Shown here: one piece after another, positions 25,454 to 33,521 of the stretch
Layout: every line of letters starts with the position of its first letter
Position numbering within the stretch: position 1 is the stretch's first letter
From: Streptomyces sp. CG 926
Lineage (GTDB): Bacteria; Actinomycetota; Actinomycetes; Streptomycetales; Streptomycetaceae
Assembly: GCF_003148825.1 (NCBI RefSeq)
Contig: NZ_QGGZ01000023.1
Span: forward strand, 1 to 64,000
Length of the DNA stretch: 64,000 bases
Reading direction: 5' to 3'
Notes under the pieces: generated by a model
What the model was told of the DNA's origin: nothing
What the model saw: the letters and a program-made list of their open reading frames with translations, nothing else
The model's database searches: none
Made by a program: the position numbers and the translations under genes

Positions 25454-26065
25454 ATGGGTTTCCTGACGGTGCGTGACGAGGATCCGCAGTCGCTGCCGGG
25501 GCGGCGGGATGTGCTGACCCGGGCGTTGGGTCTCGCGGCCGGGCTGGGTGGCGCGGCTGCGATCGGGGCGGCGGCCGGTCCGGCGGCGGCTTCGCCCGCG
25601 ACGGCCTCCTCGCCCGCCGGGACCGCCTCGGTCCGGGCCAACCAGGCCAATTGGCGGTTCTGCACCAAGTGCTACGGCATGTTCTTCCGGGGCTACCCCA
25701 CGGACGGCGCCTGCCCGGCCGGCGGCGGCCACGACGCGGCCGGCTACGACTTCAACCTCCCGTACAACGTCCCCGAGACGTCCACCGCCCAGCACAACTG
25801 GCGCTTCTGCACCAAGTGCTACGGCATGTTCTACTACGGCTATCCGGACAACGGCCGCTGTCCCGCAGGGAACGCCCACGCGATGCAGGGCTACGACTTC
25901 GTCCTCCCGCACGACATCCCGGAGACCGCGGGCACGCAGCGCAACTGGCGGTTCTGCCCCAAGTGCTACGGGCTCTACTACTACGGCTACCCCACCAACG
26001 GCGCCTGTCCTGCCGGGAACGCCCACGGCATGGCCGGGTACGACTTCGTCCTGCCCCACCTGTAG
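25454..26065 (+). CDS. Tat-exported protein with three Cys-rich zinc-ribbon-like repeats
   Basis: 203 residues from ATG 25454, preceded by GGAAGGG; the frame is open another 60 bases upstream without a better site. A twin-arginine signal (Arg17-Arg18, GRRDVLTRALG) and hydrophobic Ala/Gly stretch run to about residue 46. Then come three repeats of about 49 residues, each WRFC-x-KCYG...GYP...G-x-CPAG...H...GYDF. Cysteines are 70/73/87, 119/122/136 and 168/171/185, with His93, His142 and His191, so each repeat offers a Cys3-His metal site. Related W-C-x-K-C repeats occur as C-terminal modules of secreted Streptomyces proteins; here they make up the whole mature protein. Function unknown, possibly ligand or surface binding. 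Confidence 0.8.
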   Translation: MGFLTVRDEDPQSLPGRRDVLTRALGLAAGLGGAAAIGAAAGPAAASPATASSPAGTASVRANQANWRFCTKCYGMFFRGYPTDGACPAGGGHDAAGYDFNLPYNVPETSTAQHNWRFCTKCYGMFYYGYPDNGRCPAGNAHAMQGYDFVLPHDIPETAGTQRNWRFCPKCYGLYYYGYPTNGACPAGNAHGMAGYDFVLPHL

Positions 26066-26302
26066 CCTCGCAGCGGGCGCCGCTCGTACCCCGGCAGCAT
26101 CGTTCCGGGGGCCGCGCCCCCTGACGTAGGAAGTCTTCGGCAGCCTGGCGATCGCGGAAGACGAACCGTCCTCAACCACCGATAACGCTCTGCTCGGCGG
26201 CGTGCGGCACCACCCGACATCCACCGCCGAGCTCCACACCACGGTCGCCCATTGCTCTGACCGCAAAGGGTTCGCCGGGTCCCGGTATCTGTCCCTGCAG
26301 CG

Positions 26303-26613
26303 TCAGGGAGCGCTGGTGGTCGCCCATGTACGGAAGATCGCAAGGGCCTCGCCGAGGTTCCCGGGGCCGCACGCCGCGTGGAAGGTCTTCTCAGCGGTCC
26401 AGGCCCGGACCCAATCCTGGGCGTTGCGATCGACGTCTTGGCGAGGGTACTCACATCCCCCGAGGTCCGTCTCCTCCAGATCGATTTCGACGGTCCAGCC
26501 GGGTTGTCGAGCGTGGCGATCTTCACGCCCTACTCGTGCTCCCAGTCGCCGTCGCACTGCTTCGCGTACCAGTCCTGCAGCCAGGCAAGAAGGTGCTGCT
26601 CCGAATCGCTCAT
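26303..26613 (-). pseudogene. Imm53-family immunity gene, broken by a stop and a frameshift
   Basis: From ATG 26613 the frame reads SEQHLLAWLQDWYAKQCDGD then WEHE and an in-frame TAG at 26530-26532, where the family has Tyr-Gly. It continues GVKIATLDNP; a missing base near 26500 then shifts it to WTVEIDLEETDLG, NAQDWVRAWTAEKTFHAACG and GPGNLGEALAIFRTW, ending at 26303. This is the full length and order of Imm53 proteins, which neutralise polymorphic toxins. Two separate lesions make real decay more likely than a sequencing error. Confidence 0.75.
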
Positions 26614-26667
26614 GACAGCAGAGGCTACTGCTGGGACCGCGCGCGGCCACCGGCGCCAGGGTGCTAA

Positions 26668-26709
26668 GAGGGGTCGTGCTCATCCTCGGTGGGATGAGCA
26701 CGACCCCTC
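26668..26709 (-). terminator. Perfect 18-bp stem-loop terminator
   Basis: The arms 26668-26685 and 26692-26709 are exactly complementary around a 6-base loop. It lies 42 bp after the stop of the lipoprotein gene at 26751 and should end that minus-strand unit. Confidence 0.85.
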
Positions 26710-26750
26710 GTGCGAAGGCTCAGGCTCTCCGCGATGACCGGCCTGCTGGT

Positions 26751-27155
26751 CTACTGCCGGACGAAGGGCTCACTACCCTCCGGGGCATAGGCCATGCCGA
26801 GCTGTGCCTGACCTTGATCCGTGGAGTACAGGAAGAACAGGTCGCACCTCGGGCCACCGGCGGCGGCCGTCAACGTGACCTCCGTAGCCGGCCCGACGGA
26901 GTCCAGATGCCAGGGTCGCCAGGTACCGGTGAACTTCGTGTCGGCTGACCACGCCCCGTTGGGACACACGCTGGGAGGCAGGCTCACCTCTCCGAGCGCA
27001 CCGTCCTTGAGGAACTGGATCGTGCCCAGGGTCGGCGACTTCCAGGCCCCGACGACTTGCCGCGCCCTGTCCTCGTCCGTCTGCACGGTGCAGGACACCG
27101 CCAGCGGTAGGACGGCCACCAGTGAGCCGATCAGGAAACGGACGCCACTCCTCAT
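26751..27155 (-). CDS. Small lipoprotein, candidate immunity protein 2
   Basis: 134 residues. Signal peptide with lipobox Cys22 (LPLAVSC). The mature domain has VVGAWKSPTLGTIQFLKDGA and two cysteines (SVCPNGAW, GPRCDLFF), a pattern of short beta strands recalling the lipoprotein at 24273. The ATG is preceded by GAAGGGAG. It starts 24 bp after the stop of a toxin-domain-like fragment on the same strand and is followed by a strong terminator, so the two form a small unit. Immunity function is inferred from position. Confidence 0.65.
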   Translation of the reverse strand: MRSGVRFLIGSLVAVLPLAVSCTVQTDEDRARQVVGAWKSPTLGTIQFLKDGALGEVSLPPSVCPNGAWSADTKFTGTWRPWHLDSVGPATEVTLTAAAGGPRCDLFFLYSTDQGQAQLGMAYAPEGSEPFVRQ

Positions 27156-27179
27156 CCGACATCTCCCTTCTGGAGCGGG

Positions 27180-27490
27180 TTACCCGAAGTCACTGAGTCG
27201 GGCATAGTTCCCACTTGGCGTGTAGTTCTTTGCTTCCCTGGTGATCGCGTCCCTGAGCTGGGACTCCGAGGCCCCGGAGTTGGCTGCGGCGATCTTCTCG
27301 CCCATCTGGCGGCCGTACTCGTTGTTCACGAGGTCCGAGAGGTGATCAGCATAGTTGTGGCCTTCCCGGTCGCCGTACGCCTCGTGGGCGTCCGCGACCA
27401 TCTTGGCGGTCCGGGCCCCGTGCTTGGCCGTGATCACGGCCTGCCAGGTGAAGTGCCGGTAGGCGTTCTGCCGCCCGAGGACGGGAGACC
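27180..27490 (-). pseudogene. Orphan polymorphic-toxin C-terminal domain
   Basis: About 100 residues: GRQNAYRHFTWQAVITAKHG, then VADAHEAYGD, then DLVNNEYGRQMGEKI, ending in TAA at 27180. The pattern N-A-F/Y-R-H...W...G...AHE...D...NN..GR is that of DUF6973-type domains at the tips of actinobacterial secreted toxins. There is no start codon or secretion domain: just upstream the sequence becomes the C-terminus of an unrelated TPR gene (stop at 27499), so this is a displaced tip. The adjacent lipoprotein is its likely former partner. Confidence 0.55.
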
Positions 27491-27498
27491 TGGACCCG

Positions 27499-28140
27499 CT
27501 ACCGCTGTGCGCGGAACTGGTCGCGGCCGGCCTGGACCAGGTCGCGCCGGCCGGCGCGGACGGTGCCAGGGCCATCGAGCCAGGACACCGCGGAGGGTTC
27601 GGGCATCCGCAGGCCGGCCATGTGATGAGCGGCGCCGACGCAGTAGCGGTAGTCGCCGGTCCGGGTGGGCTCGGTCAGACGGGCTGTGGCGGCCCGAGCC
27701 TTGTACTGCTCGCCGGTGACGGCGTGGTGCAAGACGAGTGCGAGTTCAAGTATGGCCTGGGCCGCGGTGATGTAGGCGTCGTGCATCTCGGTACGCAGTC
27801 TGCGGGCCCCGTCGAGGGTAGCCAGGGTGCCGGTCTGTCGGGCGAGGGCGGAGACCTGGACGGTGAGGGCGGTCGCGCGCTGGTCGAGCCCGGCCAGGTG
27901 TTGCTCAGCGAGGGTGATCTCCTCTCCGGCCCGGTCGGGGCCGGTGAAGCGTAGGCGAGGGCAAGGATGGCCTGGGCAATGGCCTGCTCGCCCCGGTTGC
28001 CGTGCTGTTCGGTTTCGGTGCGGGCGGTGGTGAAGGTGGTGGCGCCCTGGACCATGTCGCCGTGGGCGACGCGGATGTCGCCCAGGACCCGGTTGCCGCG
28101 GCCGGGCCGGCCCAGGGTGCGGGCCGTGGCGGGCGTGGAC
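27499..28140 (-). pseudogene. TPR/ATP-binding regulator, C-terminal remnant
   Basis: Two frames joined near 27945 give the familiar C-terminus of large Streptomyces tetratricopeptide NB-ARC-like proteins: NRVLGDIRVAHGDMVQGATT, TETEQHGNRGEQAIAQAILA, AGLDQRATALTVQVSALARQ, ITAAQAILELALVLHHAVTG and WLDGPGTVRAGRRDLVQAG, stopping at 27499. The N-terminal ATPase and HTH parts are missing and one indel breaks the frame. Confidence 0.7.
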
Positions 28141-28292
28141 GCGACGGCACCCACACCACCGTCCTGACCTCCGCCGACGGCCTCCAAGGACCGACCTCCA
28201 TCGCGCTGCGCGGCCACACCGTCCACATCACGAGCGCCTCCTACCTGGCCGCCAAGGACCCCAACCTCCCCCTCACTCACCTGGGCGACTGA
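28126..28292 (+). pseudogene. C-terminal fragment of a beta-propeller-type secreted protein
   Basis: The frame reads THTTVLTSADGLQGPTSIAL then RGHTVHITSASYLAAKDPN and stops at 28292. This is the terminal blade motif (DGLQ-PTS-AVRG-TVYV-SAAY-KDPNL) of SMP-30/NHL-like secreted Streptomyces proteins. Nothing of the rest of the gene is present. Confidence 0.5.
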
Positions 28293-28613
28293 GCCCCCGA
28301 CTCCCCGGTCGGCGTACGCATACCCGCAACGGCCGGGTGGATCGTCGTCGGCGCTCCGGGGTGTCCGGGACCCACTCTTGCCCGGTGATGGGGCGATGCT
28401 CGTCCGTTCGGACGGGATTGCCGCGATGCCCATGACATGGCATCAGCGACGGATCCGGCGCGGTTCCTCACCCAGGTCCTGGACCAGGTGCCGGCCAGGC
28501 CGGTCCCGGCACCGAGCAACTGACCCCGGGCGCCTCGACGCCGACGCTCCCTTCGCGGCCAGGCCGTGTCCGCATCGCCGCACGGGTCCCAGACGGGCCG
28601 GTGATTGGGTTGG
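28293..28613. other. No gene recognised
   Basis: Spacer between gene fragments and the membrane-protein gene downstream; no motif or strong hairpin was found. Confidence 0.35.
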
Positions 28614-29420
28614 TCAGTGGCCGGCACGCGGCTCGAAGCAGCCGCCTTCGGGGTACGGGCCGTTGGTCTTCACCTGGTAGTTGGTCTTCTGTGCGAAGGC
28701 GGTGACGCAGGCGTCGTCGTGGACACGGACACCGACCAATGCGCCTTCGGGCCAGACGTAGTGGTCGGTCTCGAAGCGCGGCCCCATGTCCCGCACGCTG
28801 AGGGTTCCGCCCAGCCACTCGCCCTTCGGCCCGAACCGTTCCTCCTGGAACCCGGCCTCGAGCAGCGCCGCGCGCACGCTCTGCGGATTCCACGTCCCGC
28901 CTTCCCAGAGCCGCTTGAGGACAGGCTCGATGCGGTCGGCTTCCTTCTGCGCGTCCTGCGCGCTTGCGGGAGACATCTCACCTGAGATGCGGAAGGCGTT
29001 GTTCTCGCGATAATGCGAAGCCGCACCCTGCGACGCCGCACCGGCCGGGCTGGGATGGGAGCGGTCCCAGCTGTGCTGCGCGGTCACCAGCAGCGCTCCT
29101 GCCAGGGCGGCGACGAGCAACTGCGACAGTGCCGTCCAGGGCGCACGGAACACGAGCGCGAGGGCCGCGACCACGAGCATGGCGACCAGGTAGTCCTGGG
29201 TCCGCGCCATATGTGCGAGGTCTGCCGCGTCGATCCGCTCCCGGTCTCCCTGCGCGGCCCAGACCTCCATGCCGTGCCCGAACATGTAGTCCAGGGCGAG
29301 CCATCCCACCCCGAGCAGTAAGAGGGAGATACCGATGGTCAGGTCTGCGCCGCGGGACGTCCGGCGCGACCAGGGTCGTCGGCCACGCCGGAGTCGAGGC
29401 TCAGTGAGGGAATCCGTCAT
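28614..29420 (-). CDS. Membrane-anchored protein of unknown function
   Basis: 268 residues from ATG 29420. A basic N-terminus is followed by three hydrophobic segments at about 28-47 (LTIGISLLLLGVGWLALDYM), 73-92 and 95-112. The rest, about 150 residues, is predicted outside the cell, with SVRDMGPRFETDHYVWPEGA and VRVHDDACVTAFAQKTNYQV. Two cysteines (DDAC, EGGC) near the C-terminus may pair. A decayed copy of its last 50 residues lies at 53700-53880. Followed on the same strand by nothing recognisable; a small membrane gene precedes it by 90 bp. Confidence 0.75.
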   Translation of the reverse strand: MTDSLTEPRLRRGRRPWSRRTSRGADLTIGISLLLLGVGWLALDYMFGHGMEVWAAQGDRERIDAADLAHMARTQDYLVAMLVVAALALVFRAPWTALSQLLVAALAGALLVTAQHSWDRSHPSPAGAASQGAASHYRENNAFRISGEMSPASAQDAQKEADRIEPVLKRLWEGGTWNPQSVRAALLEAGFQEERFGPKGEWLGGTLSVRDMGPRFETDHYVWPEGALVGVRVHDDACVTAFAQKTNYQVKTNGPYPEGGCFEPRAGH

Positions 29421-29509
29421 GGCCGCATCATGTCGAGTCTGCCGCGGGCAGGCATGAGTACGCGTACTCACCGGCGGCCGACAGACCCGCGTTCCGGGAT
29501 GGCCGGTCT

Positions 29510-29659
29510 TCACCGGCACCGGGATGTGATGCGTTCCTTGACTGTGACCGTGAGGGCCACCGCGATGGTGATCACGATTCCGCAGAGCAGAAGTGTGCCG
29601 ACCAGGTAGGCGAGCATGCGGGTTGCCGCCCCGAGCAATTCTCCATGTGTGAACGTCAC
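29510..29659 (-). CDS. Small single-pass membrane protein
   Basis: 49 residues from GTG 29659, supported by an AGGAAAA ribosome-binding site 6-8 bases upstream. One long hydrophobic helix (MLAYLVGTLLLCGIVITIAV) with a short N-terminus and a basic C-terminus (TVKERITSR). Two in-frame shadow extensions upstream lack such a site. Likely real; function unknown. Confidence 0.55.
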   Translation of the reverse strand: MTFTHGELLGAATRMLAYLVGTLLLCGIVITIAVALTVTVKERITSRCR

Positions 29660-29925
29660 TGGATTTTCCTGTCCGGGCGAGGCCGGCCTGCGGCCTGCGG
29701 CTTGCGGAGTCTGCCGGGTGGGGTGGGGGATCGGACCGGGTTGTTGCTGAACCGGTCCCGGCTTGGCGACGCTTCCGTTTCGGCAGATGCGCCGGCCCGT
29801 AGCGCTTGTGCCCGAGCGCCTGTCTCCTGACGAGCAGGCTGCCGCGTCCGTCTTCGCGTACGCAGCTGACCCGGGCCAGGGTTGATGTTCTCGTCGGCAT
29901 CGTGCGGTGCGCCCGGACGACGCGG

Positions 29926-30379
29926 TCAGCCCACCATCAAGTGGTGGAGGAGGAGGAACGACAGCAGTAAGGTGCCCACTCCTACCTGTCCCGCGCGGCG
30001 CCATGCGGGAATGGTGCACAGGGCCACGAGGGCGGGGCCCTGCCCGAGCAGGTCCTGGGGCGCCATTGATGGTTCCGGGTAGTTCTCGGCTGAGAGCGGG
30101 GCGAGTATCGCCGGCGCGGCCGTCTGGAGGAAGAGGCATGCCGGCACCGTGGTCACGCGGGGCACGACGCCCAGGGCACAGCACCAGGAAGAACGTGAGG
30201 GGACTCAGGATCAGCCATGAGCCCAGACCGGCCAGGGGATAGGGCGTCAGACAGAGGGACACGCTGTCCGCACAGGACTGGGTGTCCGCCTGTATGGCCC
30301 ACTGCCAGAGCCCGGTGGCCGGCCACCCGGTGAAGACTCCGGTGCAGGCCGCACCCGCGACCGGGTAGATCTTGTTCAT
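29926..30379 (-). pseudogene. Membrane protein with one frameshift
   Basis: From ATG 30379 the frame reads MNKIYPVAGAACTGVF, with CADSVSLCLTPYPL and the hydrophobic SWLILSPLTFFLVL. At about 30175 an extra T shifts it; the next frame continues PACLFLQTAAPAILAPL and ends in LLLSFLLLHHLMVG at 29926. Restored length is about 150 residues with four membrane segments. Either a pseudogene or a single-base sequencing error. Confidence 0.5.
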
Positions 30380-30710
30380 GGATCGACGATCGCAGCCCAG
30401 AGGCCTCCGCTCATGAGCACGGGTACTCAGGACATGGCTGTCGCGCCGTGAACGCCGTCGGACGCGCGGGGCCGGGCAGGGGCTGTGCCAGGTGCCCAGC
30501 CACGCGAGCGGCCGGGCGGTCAGCGAGGTGCGTGTCATGAGCTGACTGGTCCGAGACAGGCAATCGGCATACCGCCGGGCAGGCGTGAGGAGGACCGGCG
30601 GCTTTCGCGCGCCCGCCCCCCGTAGACGCCGCGATACGCATCCACCGGCAGCCGGTGTCCGGCTGCTCGGGTCGGCCGCCCACAGTTCGTAAGGCGGTCC
30701 CGGTCCGGTG

Positions 30711-30830
30711 TCAGGCCTTGGTGACCGGATGCCGGCCTCTGCGGCGACGGCGGATGCTCACCGCGGCTGCGGCGGCGAGGAGGCTGAGCAGGACGGGCCA
30801 GGTGAACGCAGCGACGTCCAAGCCTGAACA
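30711..30830 (-). pseudogene. Possible C-terminal membrane anchor fragment
   Basis: Reads LDVAAFTWPVLLSLLAAAAA then VSIRRRRRGRHP and stops at 30711: a single hydrophobic helix and an arginine tail, as at the end of surface-anchored proteins. No body of a gene is attached. The rest of 30380-30940 holds nothing I recognise. Confidence 0.3.
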
Positions 30831-30940
30831 TCTGACAGCAGCGCCCTGGATCCCCTCGGGACCGGGGCGCCGTTGCGACCCCGCAGGCGAGCACTGCGAA
30901 CGCCCGGTGCTCCGGGTTCGGGGTGCGCGCAACGCGGGCC

Positions 30941-30976
30941 GGGCCGGGCGCGTACCGTCCTGTACGCGCCCGGCCC
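30941..30976 (-). terminator. Perfect 15-bp stem-loop terminator
   Basis: The arms 30941-30955 and 30962-30976 are exactly complementary around a 6-base loop, 64 bp after the stop of the serine hydrolase gene. Probable end of the minus-strand operon from 33257. Confidence 0.85.
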
Positions 30977-31040
30977 CCGGAAGGGAAGGACAGGGCTGCG
31001 GAGCCCTCCGCGGTACGGGTGTTCCCGCATGCCGGCTCCG

Positions 31041-32195
31041 TCAGCTTCCGCCGGCCGCCCCGAACTCGGTGGTGAGGACGTCGCCGAAGACGCCCAGACC
31101 GCTCCAGTCGCCGTTGACCTGGCTGGTGAGTAGGTGCCTGCCATCACGAGAACCCATGGCGCAGGTCCACGAGCCGTACGTCGCACCCGCGTTGCCCCAG
31201 ACCGTGACGCCTGACGGCAGCACCCAGGAGAACACACCCAGGCCGTACCGGGTGCCGGGGATCCACGGGACGGGCCCAGTGGTGTCGACGGTGGTGAACA
31301 TCTCCTGCTGCTGTTCGGCCGGCAGCAGGTGGCCTTGGAGCAGCGCGCCGAAGAAGCGCTGCAGGTCGCCGGTGGTCGAGATGACGCCGCCGGCCGCCCA
31401 GGCGAAGGACTGGTTCATCTCGGTCGCGTCGTGGACCTCGGGCCGGGCGTCGGAGGCGAAGAGGGTGGAGTAGTGCCGGGGATGCGGCCCTCGGATGGTC
31501 GGTTCCGTGCCCGGCAGGTAAGTCCCGGTGAGCCTCAGCGGGTGGACGATCCGCTGGGTGAGTGCCTCGGTGAACGTCCCGCCGGTGACCTTTTCGACGA
31601 TCAGGGCGGCCAGGAAGTAATTGGTGTTCGAGTACAGGAAGGCCTCCCCCGGAGCGAAGGACGGCGGGGTGGCCAGGCCTATCCCGACCAACTGCTCGGG
31701 GGTGTAGGAGTCGTAACGGTGCTGGAACCATGCCGCACCGATGCCCTTCGTGAAGAACTGTGCGTCGTTGCCGTAGTTGAAGATGCCGCTGGTGTGGTTC
31801 AGCAACTGCCGGATGGTGATCGCACGGCCGTCGTAGCCGTTGCCCGCCACCATCCCGGGCAGCCACTGCTCCACCGTGTCGTCAAGGCCAAGCCTGCCCT
31901 CGGCCGCCAGCTGCAGGACCAGCACGGCCGTGAATGCTTTCGTCGTGCTCCCGATCCGGAACCGCTCGGACGGCCCGCGCTCCTCTCCGGTCCCGGTATC
32001 GGAGACTCCTGCCGAGCCGAACCACGCGCCGTGGCCGTCTCGTACGTCGACGGCGATGCCGGGAGCGCCGCCCGGGGCGGCGGCGCGGTCCAGGACCCGC
32101 TGCAGTGCGGAACGGTCGGGGGTGGCCCCGATGGCTGCTGCGGGGACCGCCGGCGTGCCCTCTGCGGTCGCCTCGGTGGAAAAGTGACGGGTCAT
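31041..32195 (-). CDS. Serine hydrolase, beta-lactamase/D-Ala-D-Ala carboxypeptidase fold
   Basis: 384 residues, peptidase family S12. The catalytic S-x-x-K is Ser83-Thr-Thr-Lys86 (RIGSTTKAF), the Tyr-x-Asn motif is Tyr188-Ser-Asn190, and a third-strand motif is NAGATYG near 345, where class C-like enzymes often have H/K-x-G. LLNHTSGIFNY is the usual family signature. No clear signal peptide: the N-terminus is polar and Thr/Ala-rich, so it may act in the cytoplasm or be exported by an unseen route. An AAAGGAA site precedes the ATG. It is second in an operon, 54 bp after the membrane-protein gene. Family members hydrolyse peptides, esters or beta-lactams; the substrate is unknown. Confidence 0.9.
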   Translation of the reverse strand: MTRHFSTEATAEGTPAVPAAAIGATPDRSALQRVLDRAAAPGGAPGIAVDVRDGHGAWFGSAGVSDTGTGEERGPSERFRIGSTTKAFTAVLVLQLAAEGRLGLDDTVEQWLPGMVAGNGYDGRAITIRQLLNHTSGIFNYGNDAQFFTKGIGAAWFQHRYDSYTPEQLVGIGLATPPSFAPGEAFLYSNTNYFLAALIVEKVTGGTFTEALTQRIVHPLRLTGTYLPGTEPTIRGPHPRHYSTLFASDARPEVHDATEMNQSFAWAAGGVISTTGDLQRFFGALLQGHLLPAEQQQEMFTTVDTTGPVPWIPGTRYGLGVFSWVLPSGVTVWGNAGATYGSWTCAMGSRDGRHLLTSQVNGDWSGLGVFGDVLTTEFGAAGGS

Positions 32196-32249
32196 GTCGG
32201 TGTTCCTTTCGGGAGTTCGCGTTCGGTTCGTCGGATCGGGGAAGTGGTG

Positions 32250-33257
32250 TCAGCGCCCCAGGCGGGCGGGCTCAGGGATCCCGGCCGGTTGCGCCGTGAT
32301 GCGCTCGGCCGTGGCGCGTTTGGCGGCCACGATCACTCGTGCGGTGGTCCCCACCGTGAGCAGCAGCACCGCGACGAGGGCGAGGAGGGTGGCGGTATCC
32401 GGATGGATCAAGGACTGTCCGCGCCACGCCTGCCAGGTCACCACCGCGACCAGCCCGGTGTAGCCGAGGGCGGCACTGCCGACCAGGCGGGCCCGTACCT
32501 TCTCGTCGCGCAGCCAGACGCGCTCGGCGGCCAAGGCGGTCAGTACCGCGGTGATCAGGAGGAGTACCTGGATGCCGTGCAGGGCGAAGAAGTGCGGAAC
32601 CCGGAAGTCGCCGCCGGTCACGCTCCAGTTGGTGACGGGCATGCCGTGGCCGTCAGGGTCTCCGATGCCGTGGCCCTGGTACATCTGCACGGAGTGACCG
32701 TTGGCGTCGGTCACCGTACGGGAGTGGATCTCGGTGACCATCCAGAAGACTGGTACGAGCATGCCGAAGGTGGCGAGCGCGAGACCGGAGCGGATGGCTC
32801 GGTTCAGTGCTGCTCCGCCCGTGCGCTGGATCAGGACGACGACCGCGAGGACCAACTGCGCGATGACGATGACCATCACGCCGAAGGTGAGGAGGGGGAC
32901 CAGGGCCAGGGTGACCCGGTCGCTCTGGTCCGCGTTGAAATGACTGAAGGTGCCTCGCGCCGCCTGGGCGGTGATGGCTCCCACCTCCACGGTGACGGCC
33001 ACCGCGAAGACGGCACCCAGCAGGCGTCCCAGCCGTCGGCCCCTGGTCAGCTCGGTCAGCAGCCAGGCCAGCGTGCCCGCGTAAAGGCCGAAGGCGAAGC
33101 CGAACTTGAGCGGCTTGACCCACACCGACTCGCCCAGCAGCGTCCGTGTGTCGACGAGGGTACCGACGCCGGAGACGAGCACCAGGCCGAACATGAGGGC
33201 GGCACAGACCAGCAGCGGCCGGTGCCAGCCACGCACGGGTGTGGGTAAGGACGTCAT
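32250..33257 (-). CDS. Polytopic membrane protein
   Basis: 335 residues with about eight hydrophobic segments. Charged motifs include ESVWVKPLKFGFAFGLY early on and an extracytoplasmic-type loop with histidines (YQGHGIGDPDGHGMPVTNW) followed by VPHFFALHGIQVLLL. The histidines within and around the membrane recall haem- or metal-binding proteins, but I do not recognise the family. GGAGCC precedes the ATG. First gene of the operon with the serine hydrolase and divergent from a MarR-type regulator, which probably controls it. Confidence 0.8.
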   Translation of the reverse strand: MTSLPTPVRGWHRPLLVCAALMFGLVLVSGVGTLVDTRTLLGESVWVKPLKFGFAFGLYAGTLAWLLTELTRGRRLGRLLGAVFAVAVTVEVGAITAQAARGTFSHFNADQSDRVTLALVPLLTFGVMVIVIAQLVLAVVVLIQRTGGAALNRAIRSGLALATFGMLVPVFWMVTEIHSRTVTDANGHSVQMYQGHGIGDPDGHGMPVTNWSVTGGDFRVPHFFALHGIQVLLLITAVLTALAAERVWLRDEKVRARLVGSAALGYTGLVAVVTWQAWRGQSLIHPDTATLLALVAVLLLTVGTTARVIVAAKRATAERITAQPAGIPEPARLGR

Positions 33258-33314
33258 GAGGGGCTCCGATCAGGGCGACGAGCAGCCCTCGTCCGGGCCG
33301 GCTCGGTTCACATC

Positions 33315-33366
33315 ACTCGTTCGCGAATGACTAAAAGCTAAATTGCATTCACTCATTCGTCAATGA
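33315..33366. promoter_or_regulatory. Two copies of a 16-bp palindromic operator
   Basis: ACTCGTTCGCGAATGA at 33315-33330 and ACTCATTCGTCAATGA at 33351-33366 agree at 13 of 16 positions and both have inverted-repeat character (CATTCG...CGAATG). They flank an AT-rich 20-bp stretch (AAAGCTAAATTGCAT) likely to hold a -10 element for the minus-strand operon. The neighbouring MarR-type protein is the probable ligand. Confidence 0.55.
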
Positions 33367-33521
33367 AGAAGGCGCGCCAGTCAGTATGTATGCAGGTCAA
33401 GGCGAAAAACTCTTGCAATGACAATGAAGGCGAATGCAAACCCGACGGAAGTTCCTTGCAATGACCTGACCGCGAAAGCAATACTGGCCGCACACGCGGA
33501 CCCAACACGGAGGCAATGCCG

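Noticed and set aside
31329..33248. A 639-codon plus-strand frame over the serine hydrolase and membrane-protein genes
   Set aside because: Antisense shadow; the minus strand has SxxK and YxN motifs and ribosome-binding sites.
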